A stretch of DNA of 64,000 bases from an uncultured Litoreibacter sp. (GTDB lineage Bacteria > Pseudomonadota > Alphaproteobacteria > Rhodobacterales > Rhodobacteraceae): assembly GCA_947501685.1 (NCBI GenBank), contig CANMWQ010000001.1, forward strand, positions 186,001 to 250,000. The letters run 5' to 3'. Positions within the stretch are counted from its first letter, which is position 1. Every line of letters starts with the position of its first letter. The notes under the pieces were generated by a model that was not told where the DNA came from, searched no databases, and saw only the letters and a list, made by a program, of their open reading frames with translations. This document shows, piece after piece, positions 25,756 through 34,017 of the stretch. The translations under genes and the position numbers were made by a program.

Positions 25756-26643
25756 ATGGAAATAGACAATTGGGATGAATACCGCACGGCCTATCAGGTT
25801 GCGCGGCTTCGAACCGTCTCTGCCGCCGCCGAGGTGCTGGGCGTGCACCATGCAACGGTCATTCGCCATATCGACAGCCTCGAAGGAAAGCTGGGCGCGA
25901 AACTCTTTCAGCGCCATGCGCGCGGCTACACCCCCACGGAAGCGGGTGAGGACTTGCTGACCGTTGCGGGTGCCACAGAAGACCAGCTGACCCAGCTTGC
26001 GGGCCGCATTCACGGGCGTGGCGCGTCTGTCTCGGGCGAGCTGATCGTGACCTGCGTGCCGCAAATGTCGCCCTTGATGGCGCGGGTGCTGACGAAATAC
26101 CAGATCTCCAATCCCGAAGTGCGTGCGCAGCTGATCGTGGACACGCGCCCCCTGCGGCTTGAATATGGCGAGGCGCATGTGGCGTTGCGCGCGGGCGCGC
26201 CGGGCAATGATCTGGACAATATCGTAGCCGAGCTGGGCACCCTGCCTTTGGCGCTCTATGCCCATAAGGATTACGTCTTTCGCCACGGCCCGTTGAACGG
26301 GATCGAGGACATTCCCAACCACCGGTTCTGCCGGGTGGCCAACCTCGATATGCGTGCGCCGTTCATGAAATGGATCGGCGAGAACGTGCCGGAGGAAAAC
26401 GTGGTCTACAAATGCTCCGACACCAACACCGTGCAGGATGCGGTGATGGCAGGCGCAGGGATCGGGTTCCTGCCCTGCTATCTGGGCAACGAGAACCCCA
26501 ATATGAAGCAGATGATGGCCCCGATGCCCACCTGGCTGTCGACCTTCTGGTGCGTGACCCATGTTGATTTGCACCGCACCGCCAAAGTGCATTCCTTCGT
26601 GACCTTCCTGAAAGAAGAAGCAAAGGGCTGGGAGGCCCTTTGA
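25756..26643 (+). CDS. LysR-family transcriptional regulator
   Basis: 295 residues. The N-terminal winged helix-turn-helix (about 5-65) reads TAYQVARLRTVSAAAEVLG, then HHATVIRHIDSLEGKLGAKL and TPTEAGE. The C-terminal half is the periplasmic-binding-like effector domain (about 95-290), including VQDAVMAGAGIGFLPCYLG. The variant H-T-H, which has HHATVIRHI where most LysRs have SQPAVSRQI, places it in the subgroup often seen as stand-alone regulators. It overlaps the following transporter gene and probably controls it and itself; the effector is unknown. Confidence 0.9.
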   Translation: MEIDNWDEYRTAYQVARLRTVSAAAEVLGVHHATVIRHIDSLEGKLGAKLFQRHARGYTPTEAGEDLLTVAGATEDQLTQLAGRIHGRGASVSGELIVTCVPQMSPLMARVLTKYQISNPEVRAQLIVDTRPLRLEYGEAHVALRAGAPGNDLDNIVAELGTLPLALYAHKDYVFRHGPLNGIEDIPNHRFCRVANLDMRAPFMKWIGENVPEENVVYKCSDTNTVQDAVMAGAGIGFLPCYLGNENPNMKQMMAPMPTWLSTFWCVTHVDLHRTAKVHSFVTFLKEEAKGWEAL

Positions 26644-27557
26644 TCCGGGCGGCGGGGCTGATCTTGAAAGCGTCCCGCCTGTCAGAGCCCGCCAAAGGCC
26701 ATGCGGCGATGCTGCTCTTTTCCTTGCTGGTGGCAGGCTCCTTTGCGCTGGGCGCGATGGTGGCGCGCGACATTGCCCCCACGGCGCTGAACGCGGTGCG
26801 CTTTGCCATCGCCGCCGGAGTGATCGGCGCGCTGGTCATGGCCACGGGCGGCATGACGCGCAAAGACTGGCAGGCGCCGTGGCGCTACCTGATCCTGGGC
26901 GGGCTTTTCTCGGTGTATTTTGTGCTGATGTTCGAAGGGCTGAAAACCGCGCCCCCGGTCTCGGCGGCGGCGGTGTTCACCTTGACGCCGATCCTGTCGG
27001 GCCTCGCGGGCTGGGTGCTGCTGCGGCAGGTTACCACCGGATGGATGGCCGCTGCTTTGGCCATAGGCGGCAGTGGGGCGCTGTGGGTGATCTTCCGCGC
27101 GGATATCGCGGCTTTTCTGGCCTTCGAGATAGGCAAGGGCGAGGCGATCTACTTTGTGGGCTGCATCGCGCATGCGATATATACGCCGATGATCGCGAAA
27201 CTGCACCGGGGCGAGCGCCCCTTGGCGTTCTCCTTTGGCACGTTGCTGGCCTGCGTGGTGGTGCTGACGCTTTGGGGCTGGTCGGATTTGCGCGCCACGG
27301 AGTGGGCGGCGCTGTCGCCGCTGGTCTGGATCACGATTGTCTATGTCGCGGTGTTTGCGTCCTCGGTGACCACGGTGCTGGTGCAGTTTGCCTCCCTCCG
27401 GCTGCCGTCGGCCAAGGTCATGGCCTACACTTACCTGACCCCAAGCTGGGTCATTTTGTGGCAAATCGCTTTGGGCAACGGAGCGCCGCCCGCCGCTGTG
27501 TTGGGCGGGGTGGCATTAACCGTCGCGGCGCTGAGCATGCTGTTGAAGGCGCGTTAA
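26640..27557 (+). CDS. DMT/EamA-family transporter
   Basis: 305-residue inner-membrane protein with ten hydrophobic segments in two EamA halves (about 20-150 and 165-300). FSLLVAGSFALGAMVARDIAP and the late VTTVLVQFASLRLPSAKVMA, then YTYLTPSWVILWQ, are typical of drug/metabolite exporters. The TTG at 26640 overlaps the stop of the LysR gene (TTGA), consistent with coupling; an internal ATG (MLLFSLL, about 26709) would remove a 23-residue N-terminus. Substrate unknown. Ends convergently with a small membrane protein gene, overlapping by 4 bases. Confidence 0.85.
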   Translation: MIRAAGLILKASRLSEPAKGHAAMLLFSLLVAGSFALGAMVARDIAPTALNAVRFAIAAGVIGALVMATGGMTRKDWQAPWRYLILGGLFSVYFVLMFEGLKTAPPVSAAAVFTLTPILSGLAGWVLLRQVTTGWMAAALAIGGSGALWVIFRADIAAFLAFEIGKGEAIYFVGCIAHAIYTPMIAKLHRGERPLAFSFGTLLACVVVLTLWGWSDLRATEWAALSPLVWITIVYVAVFASSVTTVLVQFASLRLPSAKVMAYTYLTPSWVILWQIALGNGAPPAAVLGGVALTVAALSMLLKAR

Positions 27558-27799
27558 CGCTCTTTGCGGTCCATCACGAAAAACAGCGAGCTGATCATGC
27601 CGAAACCCATCAAGATGGCGCCGGTTTTCAACGATCCCAGATAGCCGATCCCTTGATTAACAATGCGCTGCGCCCGCTCCAGACGGTTCGGGTCCGCCGG
27701 GTCTTCGGGCAGCAGGTAATAGGGAATTTGGTCGGTCCATACGAAATAGGCCAACAGGCTGAAAAAGCCCAGAAACAGAAAGGCGGGGATGAATTTCAT
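27554..27799 (-). CDS. Small membrane protein with ArsR-linked promoter
   Basis: 81 residues with two membrane segments (about 3-22, FIPAFLFLGFFSLLAYFVW, and 55-75, TGAILMGFGMISSLFFV) joined by a polar loop PEDPADPNRLERAQR. Not recognised. The start MKFIPAFLF has GGAGAAACC just upstream, so longer in-frame starts are rejected. Its promoter region carries a TTCAACC half-site (27828-27834) that also occurs in the ArsR gene promoter, suggesting joint control by that regulator. Confidence 0.7.
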   Translation of the reverse strand: MKFIPAFLFLGFFSLLAYFVWTDQIPYYLLPEDPADPNRLERAQRIVNQGIGYLGSLKTGAILMGFGMISSLFFVMDRKER

Positions 27800-27868
27800 C
27801 AGGTTTCTCCAAAAAGCAAGGCGCTTGGTTGAATCGTCTCTACCCAATGAATTTGGCAAAAATTTGCT

Positions 27869-28204
27869 TTAATTCGTGTCTGTTTGCCCCAGTTCGCGGT
27901 CCAGATAGGCCTCGAACGCATCGAAATTCAGCGCCTCCAGCTGACCAAAGCTCTCGATCCAGACAATCGCGTCGCGCATCGCCTCTGGCTCCAGCTTGCA
28001 CCACTTCACCCGGCCGCGTTTCTCCTGACTGATCAGCCCGGCCTTGCTCAAAAGCATCAAATGCTTGGAAATCGCGGCCAGCGACATCTCGAACGGCTCG
28101 GCCACATCGGTGACGGCCATGTCATCCTCCAGCAACATCGTCAGGATCTGCCGGCGGGTGCCGTCAGACAAGGCCGCAAACACTTGATCAATACGCTCTG
28201 TCAT
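27869..28204 (-). CDS. ArsR-family transcriptional regulator
   Basis: 111 residues, a winged helix-turn-helix of the ArsR/SmtB fold: RIDQVFAALSDGTRRQILTM, then VAEPFEMSLAAISKHLMLLS as recognition region and ISQEKRGRVKWCKLEPE as wing. It lacks the CVC metal box of arsenic sensors, so it is of the metal-independent kind that often pairs with SRPBCC or small membrane proteins. Start at MTERIDQ; an alternative lies 4 codons earlier. A palindrome AACC-N4-GGTT lies about 57 bases upstream and is a likely self-operator. Confidence 0.88.
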   Translation of the reverse strand: MTERIDQVFAALSDGTRRQILTMLLEDDMAVTDVAEPFEMSLAAISKHLMLLSKAGLISQEKRGRVKWCKLEPEAMRDAIVWIESFGQLEALNFDAFEAYLDRELGQTDTN

Positions 28205-28260
28205 GGCCCCGTACATAACGAGCTTAGGGACCCGCCCACAAGCCAAGACGCTCAATCATA

Positions 28261-28276
28261 AACCAAACGGTTGAAT
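28261..28276. promoter_or_regulatory. Probable ArsR operator (AACC-N4-GGTT)
   Basis: AACCAAACGGTTGAAT lies upstream of the ArsR gene. The core AACC/GGTT is palindromic, and the GGTTGAAT half recurs at 27827-27834 before the small membrane protein gene downstream. Shared half-sites in the two promoters point to the same regulator. Confidence 0.45.
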
Positions 28277-28318
28277 ATCCAGAACAGCCGCAAATCAGCT
28301 GGGCGCACCCTCGGCAGG

Positions 28319-28342
28319 CATCACTGCTTCAAAAATACTCAA
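28319..28342 (-). repeat. Dispersed intergenic element, copy 2
   Basis: Minus-strand reading is TTGAGTATTTTTGAAGCAGTGATG, nearly identical to copies at 34818-34840 and 39112-39134. Lies between divergent ArsR and atpI genes, followed on the plus strand by an AT-rich stretch that may hold the atpI promoter. Confidence 0.55.
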
Positions 28343-28443
28343 TAATTACAGTAGATTAAATGGAGCGCCCTTTGATTGACTCTCCCCCCGCCAAAACCTA
28401 TCACACCCTCGAATGACCGCGTGCGCTTTGAGGGGGTATTTTC

Positions 28444-28773
28444 GTGGGCAGTGAACCGGACAAAGAGGGCCTCGACGCGCTCAACGACCGGATCGCGGCG
28501 CTGAAAGAGAACCAAGGGCCCAAAGCGCGGGCGGATGAACATTATTCGGCGGCCAATCAGGGCTGGCGGATGGTAACGGAGCTGGTGGCCGGGTTGGGCA
28601 TCGGGTTCGCGATTGGATACGGGTTGGACTACGCCTTCGGGACCCTGCCTTTATTCATGTTGATATTTACGCTGCTGGGCTTTGCCGCGGGCATCAATGT
28701 GATGATGCGCACCGCGAAAGAGTTTGGCGAAGGACAGGCCGCCGAGGCGGCGCGCAACAAGAAGGACGAGTGA
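28444..28773 (+). CDS. atpI: ATP synthase assembly protein AtpI
   Basis: 109 residues. A polar N-terminal arm ([20 protein letters not shown]) is followed by two membrane segments (about 45-65, [17 protein letters not shown], and 70-90) with an intervening FGTLP turn, the pattern of AtpI, which assists c-ring assembly. GTG start at 28444, since no ATG fits; the GGGGG run eight bases upstream serves as ribosome site. First gene of the F0 operon, order atpI-B-E-X-F as in Rhodobacter capsulatus. F1 genes are not in the window, as is usual for alphaproteobacteria. Confidence 0.92.
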   Translation: MGSEPDKEGLDALNDRIAALKENQGPKARADEHYSAANQGWRMVTELVAGLGIGFAIGYGLDYAFGTLPLFMLIFTLLGFAAGINVMMRTAKEFGEGQAAEAARNKKDE

Positions 28774-28774
28774 C

Positions 28775-29524
28775 TTGGCAGACGACGCAAAAGACGGCGG
28801 GCTTGTTTTTCACCCAATGGATCAGTTTATCGTCAAACCCTTGTTTGGCGACGGCCCGGTGGGCATGTTCACAATCACCAACTCCACCATGTGGATGGCA
28901 CTCTCGATCCTCGCTGTAATCGCGCTGCTGGTGCTGGGCACCAGATCGCGCGCCATCGTGCCGTCGCGCAGCCAGTCGGTGGCCGAACTGGCCTATGGCT
29001 TCGTCTACAAGATGGTTGAAGATATCGCGGGCAAGGATGGGGTGAAATACTTCCCCTACATCATGACGCTGTTCATGTTCATCCTGTTCTCGAACTATCT
29101 GGGCCTGCTGCCCATGGCCTACACGCCCACCTCGCATATCGCCGTGACCGGCGTGCTGGCCGTCGCGGTGTTTCTCGCTGTGACTGTGCTTGGCTTTGTG
29201 AAGAACGGCGCGTCCTTCCTGAGCCTCTTCTGGGTGTCCTCAGCCCCGCTGGCGCTACGGCCAATCTTGGCGCTGATCGAGGTCATCAGCTACTTCGTGC
29301 GCCCCGTCAGCCACTCCATTCGTCTGGCGGGCAACATGATGGCTGGTCACGCCGTTATCAAAGTTTTCGCGGCCTTTGCCGCCGTGGCGGCGATCGCGCC
29401 GCTGTCGGTTCTGGCAATCACCGCAATGTACGGGCTGGAGATGCTGGTTGCCGGCATTCAGGCCTATGTTTTCACCATTCTGACATGTGTCTACCTGAAA
29501 GACGCATTGCACCCGCATCACTAA
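28775..29524 (+). CDS. atpB: ATP synthase F0 subunit a
   Basis: Proton-path subunit of F0, 249 residues. About five membrane segments follow an N-terminus that reads [17 protein letters not shown]. The key Arg lies in [13 protein letters not shown], followed by the conserved [18 protein letters not shown] take the TTG at 28775, two bases after the atpI stop, because GAAGGACGAG lies upstream and the resulting N-terminus (M)ADD...[11 protein letters not shown] matches relatives; ATG at MDQF would be too short. Confidence 0.94.
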   Translation: MADDAKDGGLVFHPMDQFIVKPLFGDGPVGMFTITNSTMWMALSILAVIALLVLGTRSRAIVPSRSQSVAELAYGFVYKMVEDIAGKDGVKYFPYIMTLFMFILFSNYLGLLPMAYTPTSHIAVTGVLAVAVFLAVTVLGFVKNGASFLSLFWVSSAPLALRPILALIEVISYFVRPVSHSIRLAGNMMAGHAVIKVFAAFAAVAAIAPLSVLAITAMYGLEMLVAGIQAYVFTILTCVYLKDALHPHH

Positions 29525-29530
29525 AGGTTT

Positions 29531-29548
29531 GGCGGGCTGAACCCCGCC
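29531..29548. repeat. GGCGGG/CCCGCC hairpin between atpB and atpE
   Basis: GGCGGG-CTGAAC-CCCGCC in the 64-base gap between atpB and atpE. No T-run follows, so it is not a strong terminator. A stem here could act as an mRNA-processing or stabilising element for the highly needed subunit c; that role is inference. Similar GC stems are common between Rhodobacterales genes. Confidence 0.45.
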
Positions 29549-29588
29549 CTACAAGATCACCACTTATTCCATCGTAAGGAGAAAAGAC

Positions 29589-29825
29589 ATGGAAGGCGAT
29601 ATCGCACAAATGGGTCAATTCATCGGCGCAGGCCTGGCTTCTGTTGGCATGGGCGGCGCAGCCGTCGGTGTGGGCAACGTGGCTGGCAGCTTCCTGTCCG
29701 GCGCATTGCGCAACCCATCGGCTGCTGCCGGTCAGACGGCCACCTTGTTCATCGGCATCGCGTTTGCGGAAGCTCTGGGTATCTTCTCGTTCCTCGTCGC
29801 TCTGCTGCTGATGTTCGCGGTCTAA
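29589..29825 (+). CDS. atpE: ATP synthase F0 subunit c
   Basis: Monomer of the rotating proton ring. 78 residues, two membrane helices (about 8-35 and 50-76). The first is Gly/Ala-rich ([20 protein letters not shown]), the loop has RNPSAA, and the second helix carries the proton-binding Glu in [13 protein letters not shown]. Length and motif are exactly as in alphaproteobacterial subunit c. AAGGAG lies 6 bases before the ATG. Confidence 0.97.
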   Translation: MEGDIAQMGQFIGAGLASVGMGGAAVGVGNVAGSFLSGALRNPSAAAGQTATLFIGIAFAEALGIFSFLVALLLMFAV

Positions 29826-29905
29826 GACTTCAAAACCATCCTTACGCTTGGGCGGAGCCGTGACCGGTTCCGCCCGAAGTAACCTTGGGTTCTTTGGAGG
29901 CCGTT

Positions 29906-30433
29906 ATGGCAGACACACCTACAGAAGGCGCAGCCTCGGCACCTGGTATGCCGCAGCTCGACTTCTCGACATTCCCGAACCAGATTTTCTGGCTCCTCGT
30001 CACGCTGATCGTGATCTATTTTGTGCTGTCGCGCATCGCGCTGCCCCGTATCGGGTCGGTTCTTGCGGAGCGCTCGGGCACGATCACCAATGACATCGCC
30101 GCCGCAGAAGACCTCAAGCAAAAAGCTGTCGAGGCCGAGGAGGCGTATAACAAAGCGCTCGCCGACGCTCGGTCTGAAGCCGCCAAGATTGTCGCCAGCA
30201 CCAAGGCCGATATTCAAAGCGAGGTTGACGCGGCCATCCTCGAGGCCGACGCCGAAATCGCTGCGCGCTCCGCCGAGGGTGAAAAGGCGATTGCCGCGAT
30301 CCGCGACAGCGCCCAAGCCGACGCCGCAACCGTGGCCAAAGACATCGCCAAGGACATCGTGGCCGCCGTGGCCCCGGGCAAGATCGACGCCAAATCGATC
30401 ACCGCCGCCGTCACCGCGAAAATGAAAGGGTAG
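29906..30433 (+). CDS. atpX: ATP synthase F0 subunit b'
   Basis: Second, diverged copy of the peripheral stalk subunit. 175 residues: a polar N-terminus ([14 protein letters not shown]), one membrane segment (about 30-50, [20 protein letters not shown]) and a long Ala/Glu/Lys helix that would form a heterodimeric coiled coil with subunit b. ATG at 29906 has TTGGAGG 5 bases upstream; an earlier in-frame ATG at 29885 lies before that site and is rejected. Presence of b and b' together is typical of photosynthetic and related alphaproteobacteria. Confidence 0.93.
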   Translation: MADTPTEGAASAPGMPQLDFSTFPNQIFWLLVTLIVIYFVLSRIALPRIGSVLAERSGTITNDIAAAEDLKQKAVEAEEAYNKALADARSEAAKIVASTKADIQSEVDAAILEADAEIAARSAEGEKAIAAIRDSAQADAATVAKDIAKDIVAAVAPGKIDAKSITAAVTAKMKG

Positions 30434-30439
30434 CAGATC

Positions 30440-30997
30440 ATGAAAAAGCTATTCGCCCTCGCGGCCCTTACGCCCGCGCCCGCCCTGGCCGCCGGCGACA
30501 AACCGTTCTTCTCGCTGGCCAATACCGACTTTGTCGTGTTTCTCGGCTTTTTGGTGTTTCTGGGCATCCTTGCCTATTTCAAGGTGCCTGCCCTGATCAT
30601 GGGCATGCTCGACAAGCGGGCCGAAACGATCCAGTCCGAGCTGGACGAGGCCAAAGCCCTGCGCGAAGAGGCCCAGACCATTCTGGCCAGCTACGAGCGC
30701 AAGCAAAAGGAAGTGGCCGAGCAATCCGAGCGCATCATCGCGAACGCCAAGAAAGAGGCGCAAGCGGCAGCCGATCAGGCCAAGCTGGACCTGAAAGCCT
30801 CCATCGAGCGCCGTCTGGCCGCAGCCGAAGACCAGATCGCCTCTGCCGAGGCGGCAGCCGTGAAGCAAGTGCGCGACCGCGCGATTTCTGCAGCAATTGC
30901 CGCGGCGTCGAATGTGGTGGCGTCCAAGACGTCAGCCGCTGACCAGAACAGCCTGATCGACGACGCCATCGCGGAAGTGAAGGCCAAACTGCACTAG
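30440..30997 (+). CDS. atpF: ATP synthase F0 subunit b
   Basis: Peripheral stalk subunit, 185 residues. An N-terminal segment rich in Ala/Leu (KKLFALAALTPAPALA) may be a cleaved or anchoring signal. It is followed by the membrane helix (FVVFLGFLVFLGILAYF, about 30-48) and a long amphipathic helix (LREEAQTILASYERKQKEV onward) with heptad-like spacing. Starts 6 bases after atpX. Last gene of the F0 operon; a strong terminator follows. Confidence 0.94.
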   Translation: MKKLFALAALTPAPALAAGDKPFFSLANTDFVVFLGFLVFLGILAYFKVPALIMGMLDKRAETIQSELDEAKALREEAQTILASYERKQKEVAEQSERIIANAKKEAQAAADQAKLDLKASIERRLAAAEDQIASAEAAAVKQVRDRAISAAIAAASNVVASKTSAADQNSLIDDAIAEVKAKLH

Positions 30998-31016
30998 GCG
31001 CGACCAATCCAATTGA

Positions 31017-31060
31017 AAAAGCCCCGGATGCCTGACGGCCTCCGGGGCTTTTGCTTTTTC
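31017..31060 (+). terminator. Rho-independent terminator of the F0 operon
   Basis: AAAAGCCCCGGA pairs with TCCGGGGCTTTT around a 12-base loop, followed by TGCTTTTTC. It lies 20 bases after the atpF stop. Stem GC content and T-rich tail are textbook. Confidence 0.88.
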
Positions 31061-31125
31061 TATGGGCGCATGTGGCGGCGTGAGCCCGATATATCCGTGC
31101 TCGGAGAGTTGCGGGGCGGCACCAT

Positions 31126-31149
31126 GCATATTTTTTGCAGAAAGAAGCC
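31126..31149 (+). repeat. Dispersed intergenic element, copy 3
   Basis: GCATATTTTTTGCAGAAAGAAGCC; differs from copy 1 (23919) by a T/G stretch in the middle. Faces copy 4 across the gene-free region. Confidence 0.5.
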
Positions 31150-31329
31150 GGTATGGTTTTGTCCTCAAAGACGCGGCGGGCCCGGTGGAAAGAGGTCCGA
31201 AGCGCCTTGTGCTAAGGGCCAATTATAGCACCAAAGACAAGGCGGCTTCTTCCTGCACGGCCATCGGCATGCCTGCCTGTACCGCTCTGCCACCCTGCGC
31301 CATCAGGGGTTATCAAGGCGTTACCTGAT

Positions 31330-31353
31330 GGCTTCTTTCTGCTTCAAATATGC
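31330..31353 (-). repeat. Dispersed intergenic element, copy 4
   Basis: Minus-strand reading is GCATATTTGAAGCAGAAAGAAGCC, identical over its length to copy 1 next to the ffh stop, and inverted relative to copy 3. Lies 28 bases beyond the stop of the vWA gene. Confidence 0.55.
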
Positions 31354-31381
31354 AAATCCGACGGGGCGCGCAGGGCACTGC

Positions 31382-33421
31382 TCAGCGGCTCTTCGAAAGA
31401 CTCTCGGCCAGGCGCATCAGCGTGATGGCCTCGCTGCGATAGCCAAATGCATCGGCCCCTTTTCCGGCATTGGCCAGCGCGATTGCATCTGAAAAGCTCC
31501 AGCCCCCCAGATAGTCGGACCCGCGCAGTAATTGGCCAAAACCGGCGATGGCGGCGGCAAAATTTGTGTCCACAGATGCTGTAGCCGTGGCGTTAGAAAT
31601 CGGCTGCTCGATCAGCTTGCTACTATCCTCGCCGGGCTGTTTGTAGCGCAGGCGCAGGAAGCCCAGCTCGTCGCTGGCGGCCCCGCCGTCAACAGCCTCG
31701 CCGTAGCGCAGCGCGTTGTTCAAAACGGCCGGAGAGCCGACCGGCGTCACTTCGTAAAGCGCGGTCACCTGCAAACCAGCCCCGATATCGCCTGCATCCA
31801 CGGTGTCATTGTTGAAATCCTCGCGCTTCAGTGCGCGGGTCTCATAGCCGATCAGCCGGTATTCGGCGATCTGGGCAGGGTTCCATTCGACCTGCACTTT
31901 CACGTCGCCCGCAATCGGGAAGAGCGCTCCTGTTAGTTGGTCCACAAGCACTTTGCGCGCCTCGCTGAGCGTGTCGATATAGGCGGCCTGCCCATTGCCG
32001 TTTTGCGCCAGCGTTTGCATCAGCGCGTCGTTGATATTGCCGCGGCCAAAGCCCAGCACGGAGAGGTAGGTGCCGCTGTCGCGTTTGGCCTCGATCAGGG
32101 TTTTCATTTGCGCGTCCGAGCTAAGGCCCACGTTAAAATCGCCATCCGTGGCGAGGATCACGCGGCCGATCTCGCCCTCCTCAGACATTTGCTCGGCCAC
32201 TTGGTAGGCCTGCTGCAACCCGGCGGCCCCGGCGGTGGAGCCGCCTGCGGACAGGTTGGCCAGAGCCCTGTTGATCGTCGCGCGGTCACTGGCTTTTGTG
32301 GGCTCCAAGACCAGCCCGGCAGCACCTGCATAGGTGACGATGGCGACCTCATCCTCCGGGCGCAGTTCCGACAGCATCAGCTGGAAGGATTGCACGAGCA
32401 GCGGCAGTTTGTCAGGCGCGTTCATCGAGCCGGACGTGTCGATCAGAAAGACCAGATTGAGCGGCGGGCGATCCTCCACTGCGGGCATCGCGCCTTGCAG
32501 GCCGATATGAACCAGTTGGGTGTCAGGGTTCCACGGGGTCTCGCTCACCGAGACTGTGGTGGCGAAAGGCACGTCGCCCTCTGGGGTGGGGTAGTTATAA
32601 TGGAAATAATTGATCATTTCCTCGACGCGCACCGCCGCGGGGTCGGGCATTTGGCCCCCTTGCAAGCTGCGCCGGACCCAAGCGTAGCTGGCGGTGTCCA
32701 CGTCTGTGGAGAAGGTCGAGACGGGCTCTTCCGCTGTGATTTTCAGCGGGTTTGGGGCCTCGTTCGCGAAGCGGTCGGTGTTGGGCGCCTCTGTCGGGAA
32801 GACCTCTACGGGGAGCGGGCGCGGGAGGGCGGCCGCTGTAGGCGCGGCTTGCAGGCTCGTTTGCGCGCCGGAGGCGGCGTCGCTGGCCATGTGGCGCACC
32901 CCGTCACGGCGCTCCTGGAGGGGCTCAGCCTCGGCAAATTCCAATACTTGGTCAGAGTCTCCCATTGTTACGGTTCCGGAAGTCGCGTCTACGGAGATTT
33001 CTGCGTTCCGATCTTGTTGTGGGGAAGATGGCGAGAGATCCAAATCAACTTCGCTCCCCACAGTGAGGCCATTTTTAGCTTCCGTGGGCGACGTAAACGT
33101 CACATCAACGTCGTCGAGTGAGAGTTCAGGGCTGGCTGGGTTTTGCACAAGCACAACACCGAGCCCGATGACGACAAGCGAGGAGGTGGTCAGCAACAGC
33201 GGCTTCATGGAATTGGGAGCAAACATGTCAAATAGTCCTTTCAGAAAACCGGCCGGTTTGGCCTGTGTTTCTGTGGGACGTGCGAACCCGCCATTTTCTT
33301 GGAGCCTGTCGAAATTTTCTTGCGCCACGCGCAATGCGGCCTGCTTTGCGGCCTCGCTGGGGGCAGGCGCGCCCTTCAGAGCGGCTTTCAACCGGGCAAG
33401 TTCATGTTCATGGTCAGACAT
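31382..33421 (-). CDS. Membrane-anchored von Willebrand factor A protein (YfbK-like)
   Basis: 679 residues. A cytoplasmic N-terminus of about 70 residues (SDHEHELARLKAALKGAPAP) is followed by one membrane helix (about 72-92, LLLTTSSLVVIGLGVVLV) and a large exported part. That part holds a vWF-A N-terminal module (FSTDVDTASYAWVRRSL, then EEMINYFHYNYPTP), a vWA domain with MIDAS DTSGSMNAPDKL (about 325-500) and a DUF3520-like C-terminus. It is paired with an ECF sigma factor whose stop overlaps this start (TAATG). A cytoplasmic tail plus anchor next to an ECF gene suggests an anti-sigma-like sensor, which is inference. The ligand of the metal site is unknown. Confidence 0.87.
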   Translation of the reverse strand: MSDHEHELARLKAALKGAPAPSEAAKQAALRVAQENFDRLQENGGFARPTETQAKPAGFLKGLFDMFAPNSMKPLLLTTSSLVVIGLGVVLVQNPASPELSLDDVDVTFTSPTEAKNGLTVGSEVDLDLSPSSPQQDRNAEISVDATSGTVTMGDSDQVLEFAEAEPLQERRDGVRHMASDAASGAQTSLQAAPTAAALPRPLPVEVFPTEAPNTDRFANEAPNPLKITAEEPVSTFSTDVDTASYAWVRRSLQGGQMPDPAAVRVEEMINYFHYNYPTPEGDVPFATTVSVSETPWNPDTQLVHIGLQGAMPAVEDRPPLNLVFLIDTSGSMNAPDKLPLLVQSFQLMLSELRPEDEVAIVTYAGAAGLVLEPTKASDRATINRALANLSAGGSTAGAAGLQQAYQVAEQMSEEGEIGRVILATDGDFNVGLSSDAQMKTLIEAKRDSGTYLSVLGFGRGNINDALMQTLAQNGNGQAAYIDTLSEARKVLVDQLTGALFPIAGDVKVQVEWNPAQIAEYRLIGYETRALKREDFNNDTVDAGDIGAGLQVTALYEVTPVGSPAVLNNALRYGEAVDGGAASDELGFLRLRYKQPGEDSSKLIEQPISNATATASVDTNFAAAIAGFGQLLRGSDYLGGWSFSDAIALANAGKGADAFGYRSEAITLMRLAESLSKSR

Positions 33422-33981
33422 TATGTGGCCTCCTTTTCGGCCAGAGTGCGGAGGTGCTTTTTAACCTCCGACATGCGCCACGCGATGGTCCCCTCGGACA
33501 CGCCCATCACGGCGGCGGCGTCTTTCTGGGTCAGCTCTTCGCCCAAGGTCAGGGCGACGGTCTGGCGCAGCTCCTCGGGCAGGGAGCGCATGGCGATTGT
33601 GAGCCATTCATAGCTTTCCTGCGCTTCCTCGGCCTCCGCCGCGCGGCTTTTGTAATCTTCGCCCCAGCCCTCGCGGGCCCGTGCGCGGCGCTGGGCTTTG
33701 CGGGCGCGGTCGGTGGCGGCGTTCATCACGACGCGGTAGAGCCATGTGATAAACTTGGCCTCGCCGCGGAAGCTGCGCAGCTTGGCGGGCAAGGCGGCCA
33801 TGATGTCATGAGCCAGATCTTCGGCGTCGGCTTGAGTGCCGCACAGACGCCAGCCCATCCGGAAAATCCGGTCGTAATGGCGCTCTATCAGGATGCTGAA
33901 CGCCTCCCTGTCGCCGTTTCCGGCCGCCACCGCCAATGCCTCGTCGCTGGTTTTCATACGCATAGTGATGGTAGGACGCAT
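33421..33981 (-). CDS. ECF RNA polymerase sigma factor
   Basis: 186 residues. Region 2 (about 20-90) has FSILIERHYDRIFRMGWRLC, DAEDLAHDIM (the -10 recognition helix region) and FITWLYRVVMNAATDR. Region 4 (about 125-180) has LRQTVALTLGEELTQKDAAA, then VMGVSEGTIAWRMSEVKKHL for -35 binding. A 35-residue charged linker joins them. Start at MRPTITMRM with AAGGA about 14 bases upstream; later in-frame Met codons are possible. Overlaps the vWA gene by one base, so the pair is co-expressed. Confidence 0.9.
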   Translation of the reverse strand: MRPTITMRMKTSDEALAVAAGNGDREAFSILIERHYDRIFRMGWRLCGTQADAEDLAHDIMAALPAKLRSFRGEAKFITWLYRVVMNAATDRARKAQRRARAREGWGEDYKSRAAEAEEAQESYEWLTIAMRSLPEELRQTVALTLGEELTQKDAAAVMGVSEGTIAWRMSEVKKHLRTLAEKEAT

Positions 33982-34017
33982 CACGTCGGTCAATCCTTGG
34001 AAAGAAAGTTGGAAAAA

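Larger units (their letters stand above)
31061..31381. other. Gene-free region between F0 operon and vWA gene (about 320 bases)
   Basis: No open frame here looks coding. The region carries two facing copies of the dispersed element (31126-31149 forward, 31330-31353 inverted), enclosing about 180 bases. A small inverted repeat is also visible around CAGGGGTTATC and TACCTGATG. The genes on both sides end here (convergent), so no promoter is needed; the right element may take part in stopping the minus-strand vWA transcript. Confidence 0.4.
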
